31,868 nt of DNA from a virus, in the IMG/VR virus record IMGVR_UViG_3300032331_001834, positions 1-31,868 of that record; one strand, given 5' to 3'. Shown here piece by piece: positions 11,458 through 16,547 of this stretch. Within the stretch, counting starts at the first letter, position 1. Each line of letters opens with the position of its first letter. The notes beneath the pieces were generated by a model that was not told the origin of the DNA, made no database searches, and saw nothing but the letters and a program-made list of their open reading frames with translations. Position numbers and translations under genes: made by a program.

Positions 11458-11568
11458 CTAATCCTTTTTTATAGTAGGAAAAACCAGGTCACAAACAAAC
11501 CAAGAACACACAAGGCCAGCAATAAATCCAGCACCAAAACTATTCCAGTCTAAATATATATCGGCCAT
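11458..11568 (-). CDS. 36-residue membrane miniprotein
   Basis: MADIYLDWNSFGAGFIAGLV, then CSWFVCDLVFPTIKKD: a short acidic head, one transmembrane helix with two Cys, and a basic tail. GGAAAGGG precedes the ATG at 11568. The positive-outside end (KK) suggests the C-terminus stays in the cytoplasm. Function unknown. Confidence 0.62.
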   Translation of the reverse strand: MADIYLDWNSFGAGFIAGLVCSWFVCDLVFPTIKKD

Positions 11569-11587
11569 CCGTAGCCCTTTCCTTTAG

Positions 11588-11641
11588 TTACCACCTACGA
11601 CCATACCACTTTAACAGATCACAAACCGTTATAGCGTTCAT
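11588..11641 (-). CDS. 17-residue miniprotein
   Basis: MNAITVCDLLKWYGRRW. The ATG at 11641 comes one base after the upstream stop, with GAGGG eight bases before it. Short, amphipathic, basic end. It may be a real peptide or only a coupling leader for the genes behind it. Confidence 0.45.
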   Translation of the reverse strand: MNAITVCDLLKWYGRRW

Positions 11642-11642
11642 A

Positions 11643-11861
11643 TCAATCCCTCATATATCCACACAAAAACTTCTCACCCTTATCATTATAGTCCACAAAG
11701 GATGTCTCGTCATCAAACAGCCGAGAAAGTTCGGCCAAATCCTCAGGCGTTACATTATGCCTATAATCTACATTATACAACTTATCCACAACCCAAGTGG
11801 TAAAAGCAACAATACAGATAACAGCATAAAGACCAAACAAACCCATAACGATTTCTATCAT
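11643..11861 (-). CDS. Small single-pass membrane protein, operon head
   Basis: A 72-residue protein with an N-terminal membrane segment (MIEIVMGLFGLYAVICIVAF), then an acidic soluble tail (VTPEDLAELSRLFDDETSFV). ATG at 11861, binding site GGGAG about twelve bases upstream. Followed at 1-10 base spacings by four miniproteins, two of which are also membrane segments, so the operon looks dedicated to the host envelope. Not recognised. Confidence 0.75.
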   Translation of the reverse strand: MIEIVMGLFGLYAVICIVAFTTWVVDKLYNVDYRHNVTPEDLAELSRLFDDETSFVDYNDKGEKFLCGYMRD

Positions 11862-11885
11862 TTCTGCATCACTCCCTTTATTAGC

Positions 11886-11914
11886 ATTCTACACTACCAA
11901 TAGATCTCTGTCAA
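11886..11914 (-). promoter_or_regulatory. Sigma70-type promoter of the miniprotein operon
   Basis: TTGACA 11909-11914, 17 bp, TAGAAT 11886-11891. No CGATA motif. Confidence 0.84.
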
Positions 11915-11928
11915 GTCCCGACTATCTG

Positions 11929-11966
11929 GCTGACTATAGCCCACCTTGCCAATCCGACAGGATATG
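11929..11966 (-). repeat. Second intergenic repeat family, copy 4
   Basis: GCATATCC-TGTC-GGATT, then TTGGC...GTGGG and CTATAGTCAGCC on the minus strand. Preceded by the perfect hairpin GCTGAGA/TCTCAGC (about 11965-11985), right at the stop of the 11980-12291 gene. Nearly identical to copy 5. Confidence 0.75.
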
Positions 11967-11979
11967 CTGAGACAGCATC

Positions 11980-12291
11980 TCAGCCGCCCACTACCATCCC
12001 CTCCATAAAGGGGTATTCCTTGCCGTTCAGTTTCACGAACCATTCGTACTTGTGCTGGTACACACGAACAGGACTATACTGGTTGATTCTATCCTTGGTG
12101 GTACTAGTCGGCCAACCCCCTGTTTGCAGGGTATAGGTATTGTCAGGGTGAATCTTTACCACATAGGTACTGTGGAGCAGAATACCAACCGATCCACACG
12201 GCAGGATTTCAGCGTAGGTGTTGTTTCCTACCTTGCGGCTATCCTTATTCCGCTTGCCACGAACCATAGAAACTGCTTCAGCGTGAGTCAT
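11980..12291 (-). CDS. Conserved phage protein with SRKVGNNTYA and GGWPTSTTKDRIN motifs
   Basis: A 103-residue protein combining KDSRKVGNNTYAEI near residue 17, ILLHSTYVVKIHPDNTYTL, and GGWPTSTTKDRINQYSP. This set (R-K-V-x-N-N-T, then T-x-V-V, then G-G-W-x-T-x-T-T-K-x-R-I-N) recurs in a widespread family of small phage proteins of unknown function, predicted beta-rich. AGGA lies eight bases before the ATG. Monocistronic, from 12327-12355. Confidence 0.84.
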   Translation of the reverse strand: MTHAEAVSMVRGKRNKDSRKVGNNTYAEILPCGSVGILLHSTYVVKIHPDNTYTLQTGGWPTSTTKDRINQYSPVRVYQHKYEWFVKLNGKEYPFMEGMVVGG

Positions 12292-12326
12292 GTTCTTTTC
12301 CTTTGGGGTGATGTTCTTATATCGAC

Positions 12327-12355
12327 ATTCTACAGCCTGCTCTTTAGGCTGTCAA
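12327..12355 (-). promoter_or_regulatory. Sigma70-type promoter with palindromic spacer
   Basis: TTGACA 12350-12355, 17 bp, TAGAAT 12327-12332, then GTCGATATAAG. The spacer holds the inverted repeat AGCCT/AGGCT, a possible operator. Confidence 0.85.
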
Positions 12356-12383
12356 CAACAAAATAAAATATTTTAAGAATTAT

Positions 12384-12464
12384 CGTAAGTGGTTAATTCT
12401 AAAGACTTTACAATAAATCGCCGCCCGCCGCCTCGCCGCAAAGTCTTATGCGGCAAGGCTTTAG
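12384..12464 (-). repeat. Four-unit palindromic 3'-end element E12
   Basis: Ends one base before the stop codon of the 12466-12699 gene. The 10-bp hairpin CCTTGCCGCA over TGCGGCGAGG is identical to that of E4, while the promoter-side half differs. Confidence 0.87.
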
Positions 12465-12465
12465 G

Positions 12466-12699
12466 TCAACTCTTGCGAATCAGATACTGAATCGTTCCGG
12501 CAATGTCAAATACGACACCCCAAATAGTAAATGCAACGGTTGAGCAACCAATAACCATAAACCACCAACCCAGATATGTCTGGCCATCTTCGGGAATCAC
12601 GTTAGGTTCCGCATAACCTAGAGCAAAAGCAATCGAGAGAATAGAGCAGAGAATAGCACTAAAAACCAGACCAATAACAGTCATAATAATAGTATTCAT
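12466..12699 (-). CDS. Small two-pass membrane protein
   Basis: A 77-residue protein with two hydrophobic segments (residues about 4-28, TIIMTVIGLVFSAILCSILS onward, and about 43-66, GWWFMVIGCSTVAFTIWGVV), joined by a short polar loop (AEPNVIPEDGQTY), and a basic end (LIRKS). ATG immediately after the TAA of the upstream gene, so it depends on coupled translation. It shares its operon with two other membrane proteins. Not recognised. Confidence 0.77.
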   Translation of the reverse strand: MNTIIMTVIGLVFSAILCSILSIAFALGYAEPNVIPEDGQTYLGWWFMVIGCSTVAFTIWGVVFDIAGTIQYLIRKS

Positions 12700-12849
12700 T
12701 TAGCACCAGAAAGAAAGAGGGATGTAGATAAAAAGATAACTAGTCCAGAAAATCAAGAAAGCCAAAATGCCTAGCCCACTAACCATACCAAACGTGTCAA
12801 CATCATCAGGATGTTCACCAAACAGATTGTAGCAAATCCAGTTTTTCAT
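12700..12849 (-). CDS. Small membrane protein
   Basis: A 49-residue protein started at the ATG at 12849 (MKNWICYNLFGEHPDDVDTF), which overlaps the TGA of the 31-residue gene upstream (ATGA). Longer in-frame starts lie inside that gene. A hydrophobic second half (ILAFLIFWTSYLFIYIPLSF) forms one membrane segment. Function unknown. Confidence 0.72.
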   Translation of the reverse strand: MKNWICYNLFGEHPDDVDTFGMVSGLGILAFLIFWTSYLFIYIPLSFWC

Positions 12850-12941
12850 TGTGAAAACTTTCCTGCGAGAAATCCAAGACAAAATACAATATTCAGAATC
12901 GGTAGAATGAACACAAAAAAGATCAAACCAGCACGATACAT
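12846..12941 (-). CDS. 31-residue membrane miniprotein, operon head
   Basis: MYRAGLIFFVFILPILNIVF, then CLGFLAGKFSQ: essentially one transmembrane helix. AAGGA seven bases before the ATG at 12941, directly downstream of the promoter at 12962-12990. Coupled by ATGA to the next gene. Confidence 0.66.
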   Translation of the reverse strand: MYRAGLIFFVFILPILNIVFCLGFLAGKFSQ

Positions 12942-12961
12942 TTTCTTTTCCTTATATCGGG

Positions 12962-12990
12962 ATTCTACTCTACCGAAAAACACTTGTCAA
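12962..12990 (-). promoter_or_regulatory. Sigma70-type promoter of the membrane-protein operon
   Basis: TTGACA 12985-12990, 17 bp, TAGAAT 12962-12967, then CCCGATATAAGG. It overlaps the 3' end of the 12965-13168 gene. Confidence 0.85.
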
Positions 12991-13168
12991 GATAGAAACT
13001 GGCATAGTTTCCATTTTCTTTTTTGATACGAATCATGGTTCGGCTAGGTATGGTTGAACCATCACCATATACCACATCGTCATTTGATCCGATTTCGATT
13101 TGAACTATTGTGCCAGAAAAGATTCGACCATCATTGTAGGTAGCGGTGATTTGTTGTCCGATTTCCAT
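12965..13168 (-). CDS. Small SH3-like beta-barrel protein
   Basis: A 67-residue protein: MEIGQQITATYNDGRIFSGT, IVQIEIG, MIRIKKENGNYASFYLDKCFS. The pattern T-x-Y-N-D/G-x-x-x-x-G-x-V/I, an inner strand and a final F/Y-Y-x-D-K is shared with the 13956-14150 and 15874-16068 proteins, so it is a distant paralogue. AAGGT seven bases before the ATG. Probable small beta barrel; partner unknown. Confidence 0.76.
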   Translation of the reverse strand: MEIGQQITATYNDGRIFSGTIVQIEIGSNDDVVYGDGSTIPSRTMIRIKKENGNYASFYLDKCFSVE

Positions 13169-13188
13169 CTCATTTACCTTATATCGAC

Positions 13189-13216
13189 ATCTTACAGGCT
13201 AAACTTTACTTGTCAA
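13189..13216 (-). promoter_or_regulatory. Sigma70-type promoter
   Basis: TTGACA 13211-13216, 16 bp, TAAGAT 13189-13194, then GTCGATATAAGG. The -35 covers the stop codon of the 13213-13332 gene. Confidence 0.78.
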
Positions 13217-13332
13217 CCACGATTCTGAAAATACTCACGGATCCTTTTCATATCTCGTCGATTCTCAAAAAAGGTGACGATTTCGATATACATCATATAA
13301 CCCAAAATCGCTAAAAATACTAGTCCAAACAT
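13213..13332 (-). CDS. 39-residue membrane-anchored miniprotein
   Basis: MFGLVFLAILGYMMYIEIVT, then FFENRRDMKRIREYFQNRG: an N-terminal membrane helix and a basic, Arg-rich helical tail. AGGA six bases before the ATG at 13332, monocistronic from 13360-13387. Positive charge after the helix places the tail in the cytoplasm. Function unknown. Confidence 0.68.
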   Translation of the reverse strand: MFGLVFLAILGYMMYIEIVTFFENRRDMKRIREYFQNRG

Positions 13333-13359
13333 TTGTTTTCCTCTTTCTCTTATATCGAC

Positions 13360-13387
13360 ATTCTACACGCCAAACTTTATTTGTCAA
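13360..13387 (-). promoter_or_regulatory. Sigma70-type promoter
   Basis: TTGACA 13382-13387, 16 bp, TAGAAT 13360-13365, then GTCGATATAAG. Confidence 0.84.
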
Positions 13388-13397
13388 GCGTATTTTG

Positions 13398-13436
13398 GCT
13401 GACTATAGCCCACCTTGCCAATCCGACAGGATATGC
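13398..13436 (-). repeat. Second intergenic repeat family, copy 5
   Basis: Same as copy 4 over almost its full length, between half element E13 and the promoter at 13360-13387. Confidence 0.75.
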
Positions 13437-13467
13437 TAAAACAGAATCACAATCATTTGGTACAGGA

Positions 13468-13520
13468 TTCGCGGCCGCAAATTTTTCATAAGTCCTTATG
13501 TCATAAGGGGTTACGTCAAA
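13468..13520 (-). repeat. Half palindromic element E13
   Basis: GCGGCCGC core plus TAAGTCCTTA and TAAGGGGTTA units. The stop-proximal half is replaced by C-run/G-run hairpins (13545-13588). Here the core lies on the promoter side, the reverse of other copies. Confidence 0.7.
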
Positions 13521-13568
13521 CGCCCGACTACTGTACAAATGTTACCCCCCACGAAGAGGGAGTATACC

Positions 13569-13898
13569 TCACCCCTCCGAAAAGGGGGACACTTCCTCTC
13601 CACAAGCGAAAATCGCCTCATATTGTGCGGCCAATGCGGCCTTACGTTCAGCCGAACCGGGCTTGCCAACCTTTATAATCATAAGATCATCACCCCCCTT
13701 ATAGCGGGGATCAGTCTTTTCAGTCTTGACGCTATCAGCACGACGCAAAGCCTTGCGATTGAACTTCAAAACTTTTTCGCTGCGAATCGGGCCATACATT
13801 CCATCGGCCAGACTAGGCTGATGGGGAACGGCGATTCCCAAAAAGCATGAACGGATTTGACGCTTGGCATCTTCGATAATCTTGAACTTGGTAGCCAT
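13569..13898 (-). CDS. Basic hypothetical protein carrying C/G hairpins in its coding sequence
   Basis: A 109-residue basic protein (MATKFKIIEDAKRQIRSCFL, KVLKFNRKALRRADSVKTEK, AERKAALAAQYEAIFACGEE). Mixed helical, no membrane segment. Two C-run/G-run hairpins fall inside it: one at 13693-13709 (encoding DPRYKGG) and one at 13572-13588 that supplies the last codons. AGGA seven bases before the ATG, transcribed from 13931-13959. Not recognised; the hairpins look inserted. Confidence 0.76.
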   Translation of the reverse strand: MATKFKIIEDAKRQIRSCFLGIAVPHQPSLADGMYGPIRSEKVLKFNRKALRRADSVKTEKTDPRYKGGDDLMIIKVGKPGSAERKAALAAQYEAIFACGEEVSPFSEG

Positions 13899-13930
13899 TT
13901 TCTTTTCCTTTGGGTTGCTAATGATGATGG

Positions 13931-13959
13931 ATTGTACGAAACTTTTTTGCCAGTGTCAA
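13931..13959 (-). promoter_or_regulatory. Sigma70-type promoter
   Basis: TTGACA 13954-13959, 17 bp, TACAAT 13931-13936. It overlaps the 3' end of the 13956-14150 gene. Confidence 0.82.
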
Positions 13960-14150
13960 GCAAAAAGATTTTCGGAAGTTTGGCTCATCTTATCTACATA
14001 AAAAGTACGATAGCCCACACCATCGTTCCGACTATCATCATGAATCATGATCGTGACCATATCCCGACCATTGAACTTTTTGAGTTCCGTTACCAGCCCA
14101 GTATACTTTTTACCGTTGTAGTTTGTAGTGATTTCGGTATTCAGTGTCAT
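13956..14150 (-). CDS. Small beta-barrel protein, paralogue A of the MTLNTEI pair
   Basis: A 64-residue protein (MTLNTEITTNYNGKKYTGLV, MVTIMIHDD, FYVDKMSQTSENLFA). It has the same length as, and most residues identical to, the 15874-16068 protein, so the two arose by duplication. A GAGA-rich leader precedes the ATG. Predicted SH3-like strands. Function unknown. Confidence 0.8.
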   Translation of the reverse strand: MTLNTEITTNYNGKKYTGLVTELKKFNGRDMVTIMIHDDSRNDGVGYRTFYVDKMSQTSENLFA

Positions 14151-14170
14151 TTTTCTCTTTCTTTCTTTTT

Positions 14171-14199
14171 ATTGTATCAAACTTTTTTACTGACTACAA
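14171..14199 (-). promoter_or_regulatory. Promoter of the 13956-14150 gene
   Basis: TTGTAG 14194-14199, 17 bp, TACAAT 14171-14176. The -35 overlaps a TAGTCAG tail resembling the end of the second repeat family. Confidence 0.6.
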
Positions 14200-14206
14200 C
14201 CCCCAT

Positions 14207-14347
14207 TTAGAGGGAGTTCATAAACCTTTCGGCTTCCTGAGAAGTCTTGAACGTGGCAAGCAGTTGACGGGAATATCCGTTGGGATACTTCTTTTCCCGA
14301 TAAACCTTATACTTACCTTTTACGACAATCAAAACTGTGGTTTCCAT
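14207..14347 (-). CDS. 46-residue protein, member A of the LIVV-YKVY-EAERFM family
   Basis: METTVLIVVKGKYKVYREKK, then YPNGYSRQLLATFKTSQEAE, RFMNSL. The second of two close ATGs is chosen because AGGA lies seven bases before it. The hydrophobic strand, K-Y-K-V-Y strand, L-x-T/S-F and EAERFM helix are shared with the proteins at 15233-15379 and 16796-16924. This looks like a compact two-strand-plus-helix domain. Function unknown. Confidence 0.72.
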   Translation of the reverse strand: METTVLIVVKGKYKVYREKKYPNGYSRQLLATFKTSQEAERFMNSL

Positions 14348-14375
14348 TTTCATTTCCTCTTTCTTACTTATCGGG

Positions 14376-14404
14376 ATTCTATACGAGATTCTTTAGCGTG
14401 TCAA
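14376..14404 (-). promoter_or_regulatory. Sigma70-type promoter
   Basis: TTGACA 14399-14404, 17 bp, TAGAAT 14376-14381, then CCCGATAAG. The -35 overlaps the stop of the 14401-14529 gene. Confidence 0.84.
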
Positions 14405-14529
14405 CTTACAATGTCGTAAGTTTCGGTAATAATCTCACAATGCTCACCACAACGGGAGCAAACTTCATGATCCTTATCACTCTCAACACCACAACAATCG
14501 GACACGAAAAACACGATTTCCTTTTTCAT
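14401..14529 (-). CDS. 42-residue zinc-ribbon-like miniprotein under a sigma54-like promoter
   Basis: MKKEIVFFVSDCCGVESDKD, then HEVCSRCGEHCEIITETYDI, VS. C-C-G ... C-x-x-C-G-x-x-C looks like a zinc ribbon of the kind found in small transcription or RNA-binding factors. Start at the second of two ATGs (GAGAG seven bases upstream). The only convincing promoter upstream is the -24/-12 type site at 14562-14577, with three dyads behind it. Function unknown. Confidence 0.68.
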   Translation of the reverse strand: MKKEIVFFVSDCCGVESDKDHEVCSRCGEHCEIITETYDIVS

Positions 14530-14561
14530 CTTCATTCTCTCTTTCTTATATCCTTATATAG

Positions 14562-14577
14562 AGCAACTACCGTGCCA
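14562..14577 (-). promoter_or_regulatory. Sigma54-like -24/-12 promoter S1
   Basis: On the minus strand TGGCACG-GTAG-TTGCT, with GG and GC twelve bases apart, an exact match to the sigma54 consensus. Lies 33 bp upstream of the zinc-ribbon gene. Confidence 0.68.
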
Positions 14578-14649
14578 AACATAGATTATTCTTTTTTGCG
14601 TTTTCCTCGGGAAAAACGCTATGACATTTTTTGTGCCTAGATATTGAGC

Positions 14650-14729
14650 GTAGCATTTTGCAACACCGTGTAGCATTTTGCGTTAGTGGTTTTGGCCGAG
14701 AAACTAGGGCAGTGTAGCATTTTGCAACA
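14650..14729. promoter_or_regulatory. Cluster of three dyads, possible enhancer-binding sites
   Basis: Three related sites near 14650, 14669 and 14713, the best being TGTTGCA-AAA-TGCTACA on the minus strand (7-3-7 dyad). The first two are about 20 bp apart. They lie about 75-150 bp upstream of S1, the usual place for activator sites of sigma54 promoters. The same cluster recurs at 17719-17799. Confidence 0.55.
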
Positions 14730-14780
14730 GTCAACCCATCTTACCATGCCTCTTTTTTAGGCATGGAATTTTTTATTCTT

Positions 14781-14796
14781 TGGCACGAGATTTGCT
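14781..14796 (+). promoter_or_regulatory. Sigma54-like match on the plus strand
   Basis: TGGCACG-AGAT-TTGCT matches the consensus but faces rightward into half element E14 and the 3' end of the 14926-15162 gene. The equivalent positions in the other copies of this region are degenerate (for example TTGACACAATCTCCTTACT at about 17865). It would make an antisense or element-derived RNA if used. Confidence 0.4.
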
Positions 14797-14808
14797 AGGG
14801 CGATTTGT

Positions 14809-14858
14809 CGTAAGTGCTTATGCTGTAAGGGTTTACGTCAAATCCGCGGCCGCGGCCC
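14809..14858 (-). repeat. Half palindromic element E14
   Basis: TAAGTGCTTA and TAAGGGTTTA units and the CCGCGGCCGCGGCC core, with the stop-proximal half replaced by three C/G hairpins (14856-14925). Confidence 0.8.
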
Positions 14859-14925
14859 CCGCGAGTGGGGGGTATCATCCCCTCCCCACCAACTAGGGGG
14901 TTAGTAACCTCCCCCTGTAGAGGGG
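14856..14925 (-). repeat. Three C-run/G-run mini-hairpins at a gene 3' end
   Basis: CCCCC-gcgagt-GGGGGG, TCCCC...GGGGG and CCCCT-GTAG-AGGGG. The last ends at the stop codon of the 14926-15162 gene. Confidence 0.7.
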
Positions 14926-15162
14926 TCAGGCAAAGTCTTCCTCGCCTTGGTAATCGTCGAGCCATTGATCGTCCGTGTCATCAAATCCCTCACCGTCCCC
15001 CATGATAGGATCGTATCCTTCACCATCGTCGAGGCCCGGAATATAATCGTCATCGTATCCCGTTTCCCAGATGCTACCATCTTCGGCTACCATTTCTTCC
15101 CAACCCTTCACGATATCCTCTTCGTTGATCTGCGATATATCGTAAACAAAATCGTTGGTCAT
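14926..15162 (-). CDS. Highly acidic Asp/Gly-rich protein
   Basis: A 78-residue protein with a short structured start (MTNDFVYDISQINEEDIVKG) and then a disordered acidic repeat-like tail (GYDDDYIPGLDDGEGYDP, GDGEGFDDTDDQWLDDY). The Asp/Gly spacing (D-D-G-E-G, G-D-G-E-G) vaguely recalls calcium-binding loops, but no EF-hand is complete. AAGGA before the ATG. Third acidic small protein in the window, after 10623-10892 and 10945-11127. Function unknown. Confidence 0.76.
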   Translation of the reverse strand: MTNDFVYDISQINEEDIVKGWEEMVAEDGSIWETGYDDDYIPGLDDGEGYDPIMGDGEGFDDTDDQWLDDYQGEEDFA

Positions 15163-15198
15163 CTTCTTTTCCTTTGGGTTATCTTCTCTTATGCCGTG

Positions 15199-15227
15199 AT
15201 TCTATATCGAAAAACTTTAGCCGTCAA
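15199..15227 (-). promoter_or_regulatory. Sigma70-type promoter
   Basis: TTGACG 15222-15227, 17 bp ending in CGATA, TAGAAT 15199-15204. Confidence 0.8.
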
Positions 15228-15232
15228 CCCCC

Positions 15233-15379
15233 TCAACTGGCGGATGCGTTCATGAATCGTTCAGCCTCATATGAGGTTCGGAACGTTGCCATAAGCCTAC
15301 GGTGATATCCGTTAGAATACTTCGTTTCCTGATAGACCTTATACTTATTCTTCACGACGATCAGCACTAGCGTTGTCAT
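15233..15379 (-). CDS. 48-residue protein, member B of the LIVV-YKVY-EAERFM family
   Basis: MTTLVLIVVKNKYKVYQETK, then YSNGYHRRLMATFRTSYEAE, RFMNASAS. GGGAG seven bases before the ATG at 15379. Closest to member A (14207-14347): the same Y-x-N-G-Y turn and the same helix. It has a sigma70-type promoter (15409-15436) and two sigma54-like sites further up (15474-15524). Confidence 0.72.
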   Translation of the reverse strand: MTTLVLIVVKNKYKVYQETKYSNGYHRRLMATFRTSYEAERFMNASAS

Positions 15380-15408
15380 TTTCATTCTCCCTTTTCTCTT
15401 ATATCGAC

Positions 15409-15436
15409 ATTATACAGATCATTCTTGAGGTTGCAA
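15409..15436 (-). promoter_or_regulatory. Sigma70-type promoter, weak -35
   Basis: TTGCAA 15431-15436, 16 bp, TATAAT 15409-15414, then GTCGATATAAG. Confidence 0.65.
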
Positions 15437-15473
15437 GCAAAATCTTTCCTTGCAATGTCGTAAGGTTGGTAGC

Positions 15474-15489
15474 AGCAAATGCCGTGCCA
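15474..15489 (-). promoter_or_regulatory. Sigma54-like -24/-12 promoter S2
   Basis: TGGCACG-GCAT-TTGCT on the minus strand, consensus match, upstream of the sigma70-type promoter for 15233-15379. Confidence 0.6.
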
Positions 15490-15508
15490 AAACAATAAAT
15501 ATTCCTAG

Positions 15509-15524
15509 AGCAAATATCATGCCA
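15509..15524 (-). promoter_or_regulatory. Sigma54-like -24/-12 promoter S3
   Basis: TGGCATG-ATAT-TTGCT on the minus strand, 35 bp upstream of S2, in tandem. Confidence 0.55.
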
Positions 15525-15571
15525 AATATTTTATTTCCTTAAACACCTCATCGCCACGATATCCTCATTAG

Positions 15572-15620
15572 CCGTAAGTCTATATACAGTAAGGGTTTAC
15601 GTCAAATTTTCGGCCGCAAA
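15572..15620 (-). repeat. Half palindromic element E15
   Basis: TAAGTCTATA and TAAGGGTTTA units with a shortened CGGCCGC core that runs directly into sigma54-like site S4. Confidence 0.72.
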
Positions 15621-15630
15621 TTTCATGCCA
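15615..15630 (-). promoter_or_regulatory. Sigma54-like -24/-12 promoter S4
   Basis: TGGCATG-AAAT-TTGCG on the minus strand. It would transcribe leftward straight through half element E15. Confidence 0.5.
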
Positions 15631-15663
15631 ATCTTTATATTAGCATTATACCTCTAGTGGGGG

Positions 15664-15864
15664 TCATCCCACCTTGAACATAAAAACCCTAGACGCCCCG
15701 CACGACGATACCCCCCAACCGGGGCAATCATACAGCCAATCGGGCAACCCCCTACAATGGGGAGGATGGTAGCCGTCAACGTGTAGCGTATTATTATCAT
15801 CCGGCAACCGCTGTACGATCAGGCCATGAGATTCTAGTTTGCAAATCATTTCGGAAACCGACAT
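15664..15864 (-). CDS. Small protein with C/G hairpins inside the coding sequence
   Basis: A 66-residue protein: helical start (MSVSEMICKLESHGLIVQRL), then DDNNTLHVDGYHPPH and CRGLPDWLYDCPGWGVSSCG, ending FMFKVG. The Cys/Pro/Gly stretch is encoded by two C-run/G-run hairpins (15711-15724, 15745-15760), and the stop codon lies in the loop of a third (15656-15671). AAGGG before the ATG, which is close behind the 15874-16068 stop, so it is co-transcribed. Unrecognised; the hairpin-derived stretch may be an insertion. Confidence 0.7.
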   Translation of the reverse strand: MSVSEMICKLESHGLIVQRLPDDNNTLHVDGYHPPHCRGLPDWLYDCPGWGVSSCGASRVFMFKVG

Positions 15865-15873
15865 TGTTTTCCC

Positions 15874-16068
15874 TTATGCAAAAAGGTTTTCGGATGTTTC
15901 GCTCATCTTATCGGCATAAAGGCTACGATACCCTATGCCATCATTCCGCGTATCATCTTCGATCATGATCGTGATCAACTCACGATTGCTCATCTTCTTG
16001 ATTTCTACAACCAAGCCCGTATACCGCTTACCATCATACGTTGTCGAGATTTCAGTATTCAGTGTCAT
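15874..16068 (-). CDS. Small beta-barrel protein, paralogue B of the MTLNTEI pair
   Basis: A 64-residue protein (MTLNTEISTTYDGKRYTGLV, LITIMIEDDTRNDGIGY, LYADKMSETSENLFA), near-identical in length and sequence to 13956-14150. Started at 16068 with AAGGA six bases upstream, not at the longer frame to 16119. It is followed here by the 15664-15864 gene, whereas copy A is followed by 13569-13898, so only the gene itself was duplicated. Confidence 0.8.
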   Translation of the reverse strand: MTLNTEISTTYDGKRYTGLVVEIKKMSNRELITIMIEDDTRNDGIGYRSLYADKMSETSENLFA

Positions 16069-16090
16069 TTCTTTTCCTTTTCTTTTCCCT

Positions 16091-16119
16091 AGTATATGTA
16101 TCGGTTTTTCTCGTGTCAA
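16091..16119 (-). promoter_or_regulatory. Sigma70-type promoter
   Basis: TTGACA 16114-16119, 17 bp with CCGATACA, TATACT 16091-16096. Confidence 0.84.
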
Positions 16120-16137
16120 GCCCTTAGAAAATATTTT

Positions 16138-16305
16138 TCAGTGAGTGGAAGCGGGAAGCCTCGTAATGATTCGGCTACCGTAGGCGTTATCGTCGCCTTC
16201 CCACTTGCTCCAACCGGCCTCATGGGCCTCGTTCTCAGTGTTGAACGGTCCGATGAAATCCAACTCGCAATCCCAAGCGTCGAAAATCTGAATGAAGTAT
16301 GTCAT
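16138..16305 (-). CDS. Small hypothetical protein
   Basis: A 55-residue protein from the ATG at 16305 (MTYFIQIFDAWDCELDFIGP, then FNTENEAHEAGWSKWEGDD, ending RIITRLPASTH), with AAGGA seven bases upstream. Pattern: strand, F-N-T-E-x-E-A-H-E-A-G-W helix, then a strand, as in small ferredoxin-like or dsRBD-sized domains. Two promoters of different types lie upstream (16345-16372 and 16410-16425). Not recognised. Confidence 0.74.
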   Translation of the reverse strand: MTYFIQIFDAWDCELDFIGPFNTENEAHEAGWSKWEGDDNAYGSRIITRLPASTH

Positions 16306-16344
16306 GTTCTTTTCCTTTTTCTTTTCCTTTTCTCTTATATCGAC

Positions 16345-16372
16345 ATTATACCATGTCATCTTGAATCGTCAA
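16345..16372 (-). promoter_or_regulatory. Sigma70-type promoter
   Basis: TTGACG 16367-16372, 16 bp, TATAAT 16345-16350, then GTCGATATAAG. Confidence 0.78.
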
Positions 16373-16409
16373 CAAAAAAGTTTCCTTAAAATATCGTAAG
16401 GTTGATCAC

Positions 16410-16425
16410 AGCAAATATCGTGCCA
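16410..16425 (-). promoter_or_regulatory. Sigma54-like -24/-12 promoter S5
   Basis: TGGCACG-ATAT-TTGCT on the minus strand, consensus match, about 40 bp upstream of the sigma70-type promoter. Confidence 0.6.
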
Positions 16426-16475
16426 AACATATTTTATTTTCTTAATGATCTCTTCGACACGATGTTCTCATTAGT

Positions 16476-16522
16476 CGTAAGTCGTTATAGGATAAGGAGT
16501 TACGTCAAATTCGCCGCCGCGA
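16476..16522 (-). repeat. Half palindromic element E16
   Basis: TAAGTCGTTA and TAAGGAGTTA units with a CGCCGCCGCG core. The C/G hairpin at 16524-16547 replaces the other half and reaches the stop codon at 16548. Confidence 0.75.
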
Positions 16523-16547
16523 CCCCCTGCCTATGGGGGGGTTACCC

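Noticed and set aside
1602-14858. GCGGCCGC (NotI-like) sites as cloning remnants
   Set aside because: They are the cores of naturally varying repeat copies, not identical linkers.
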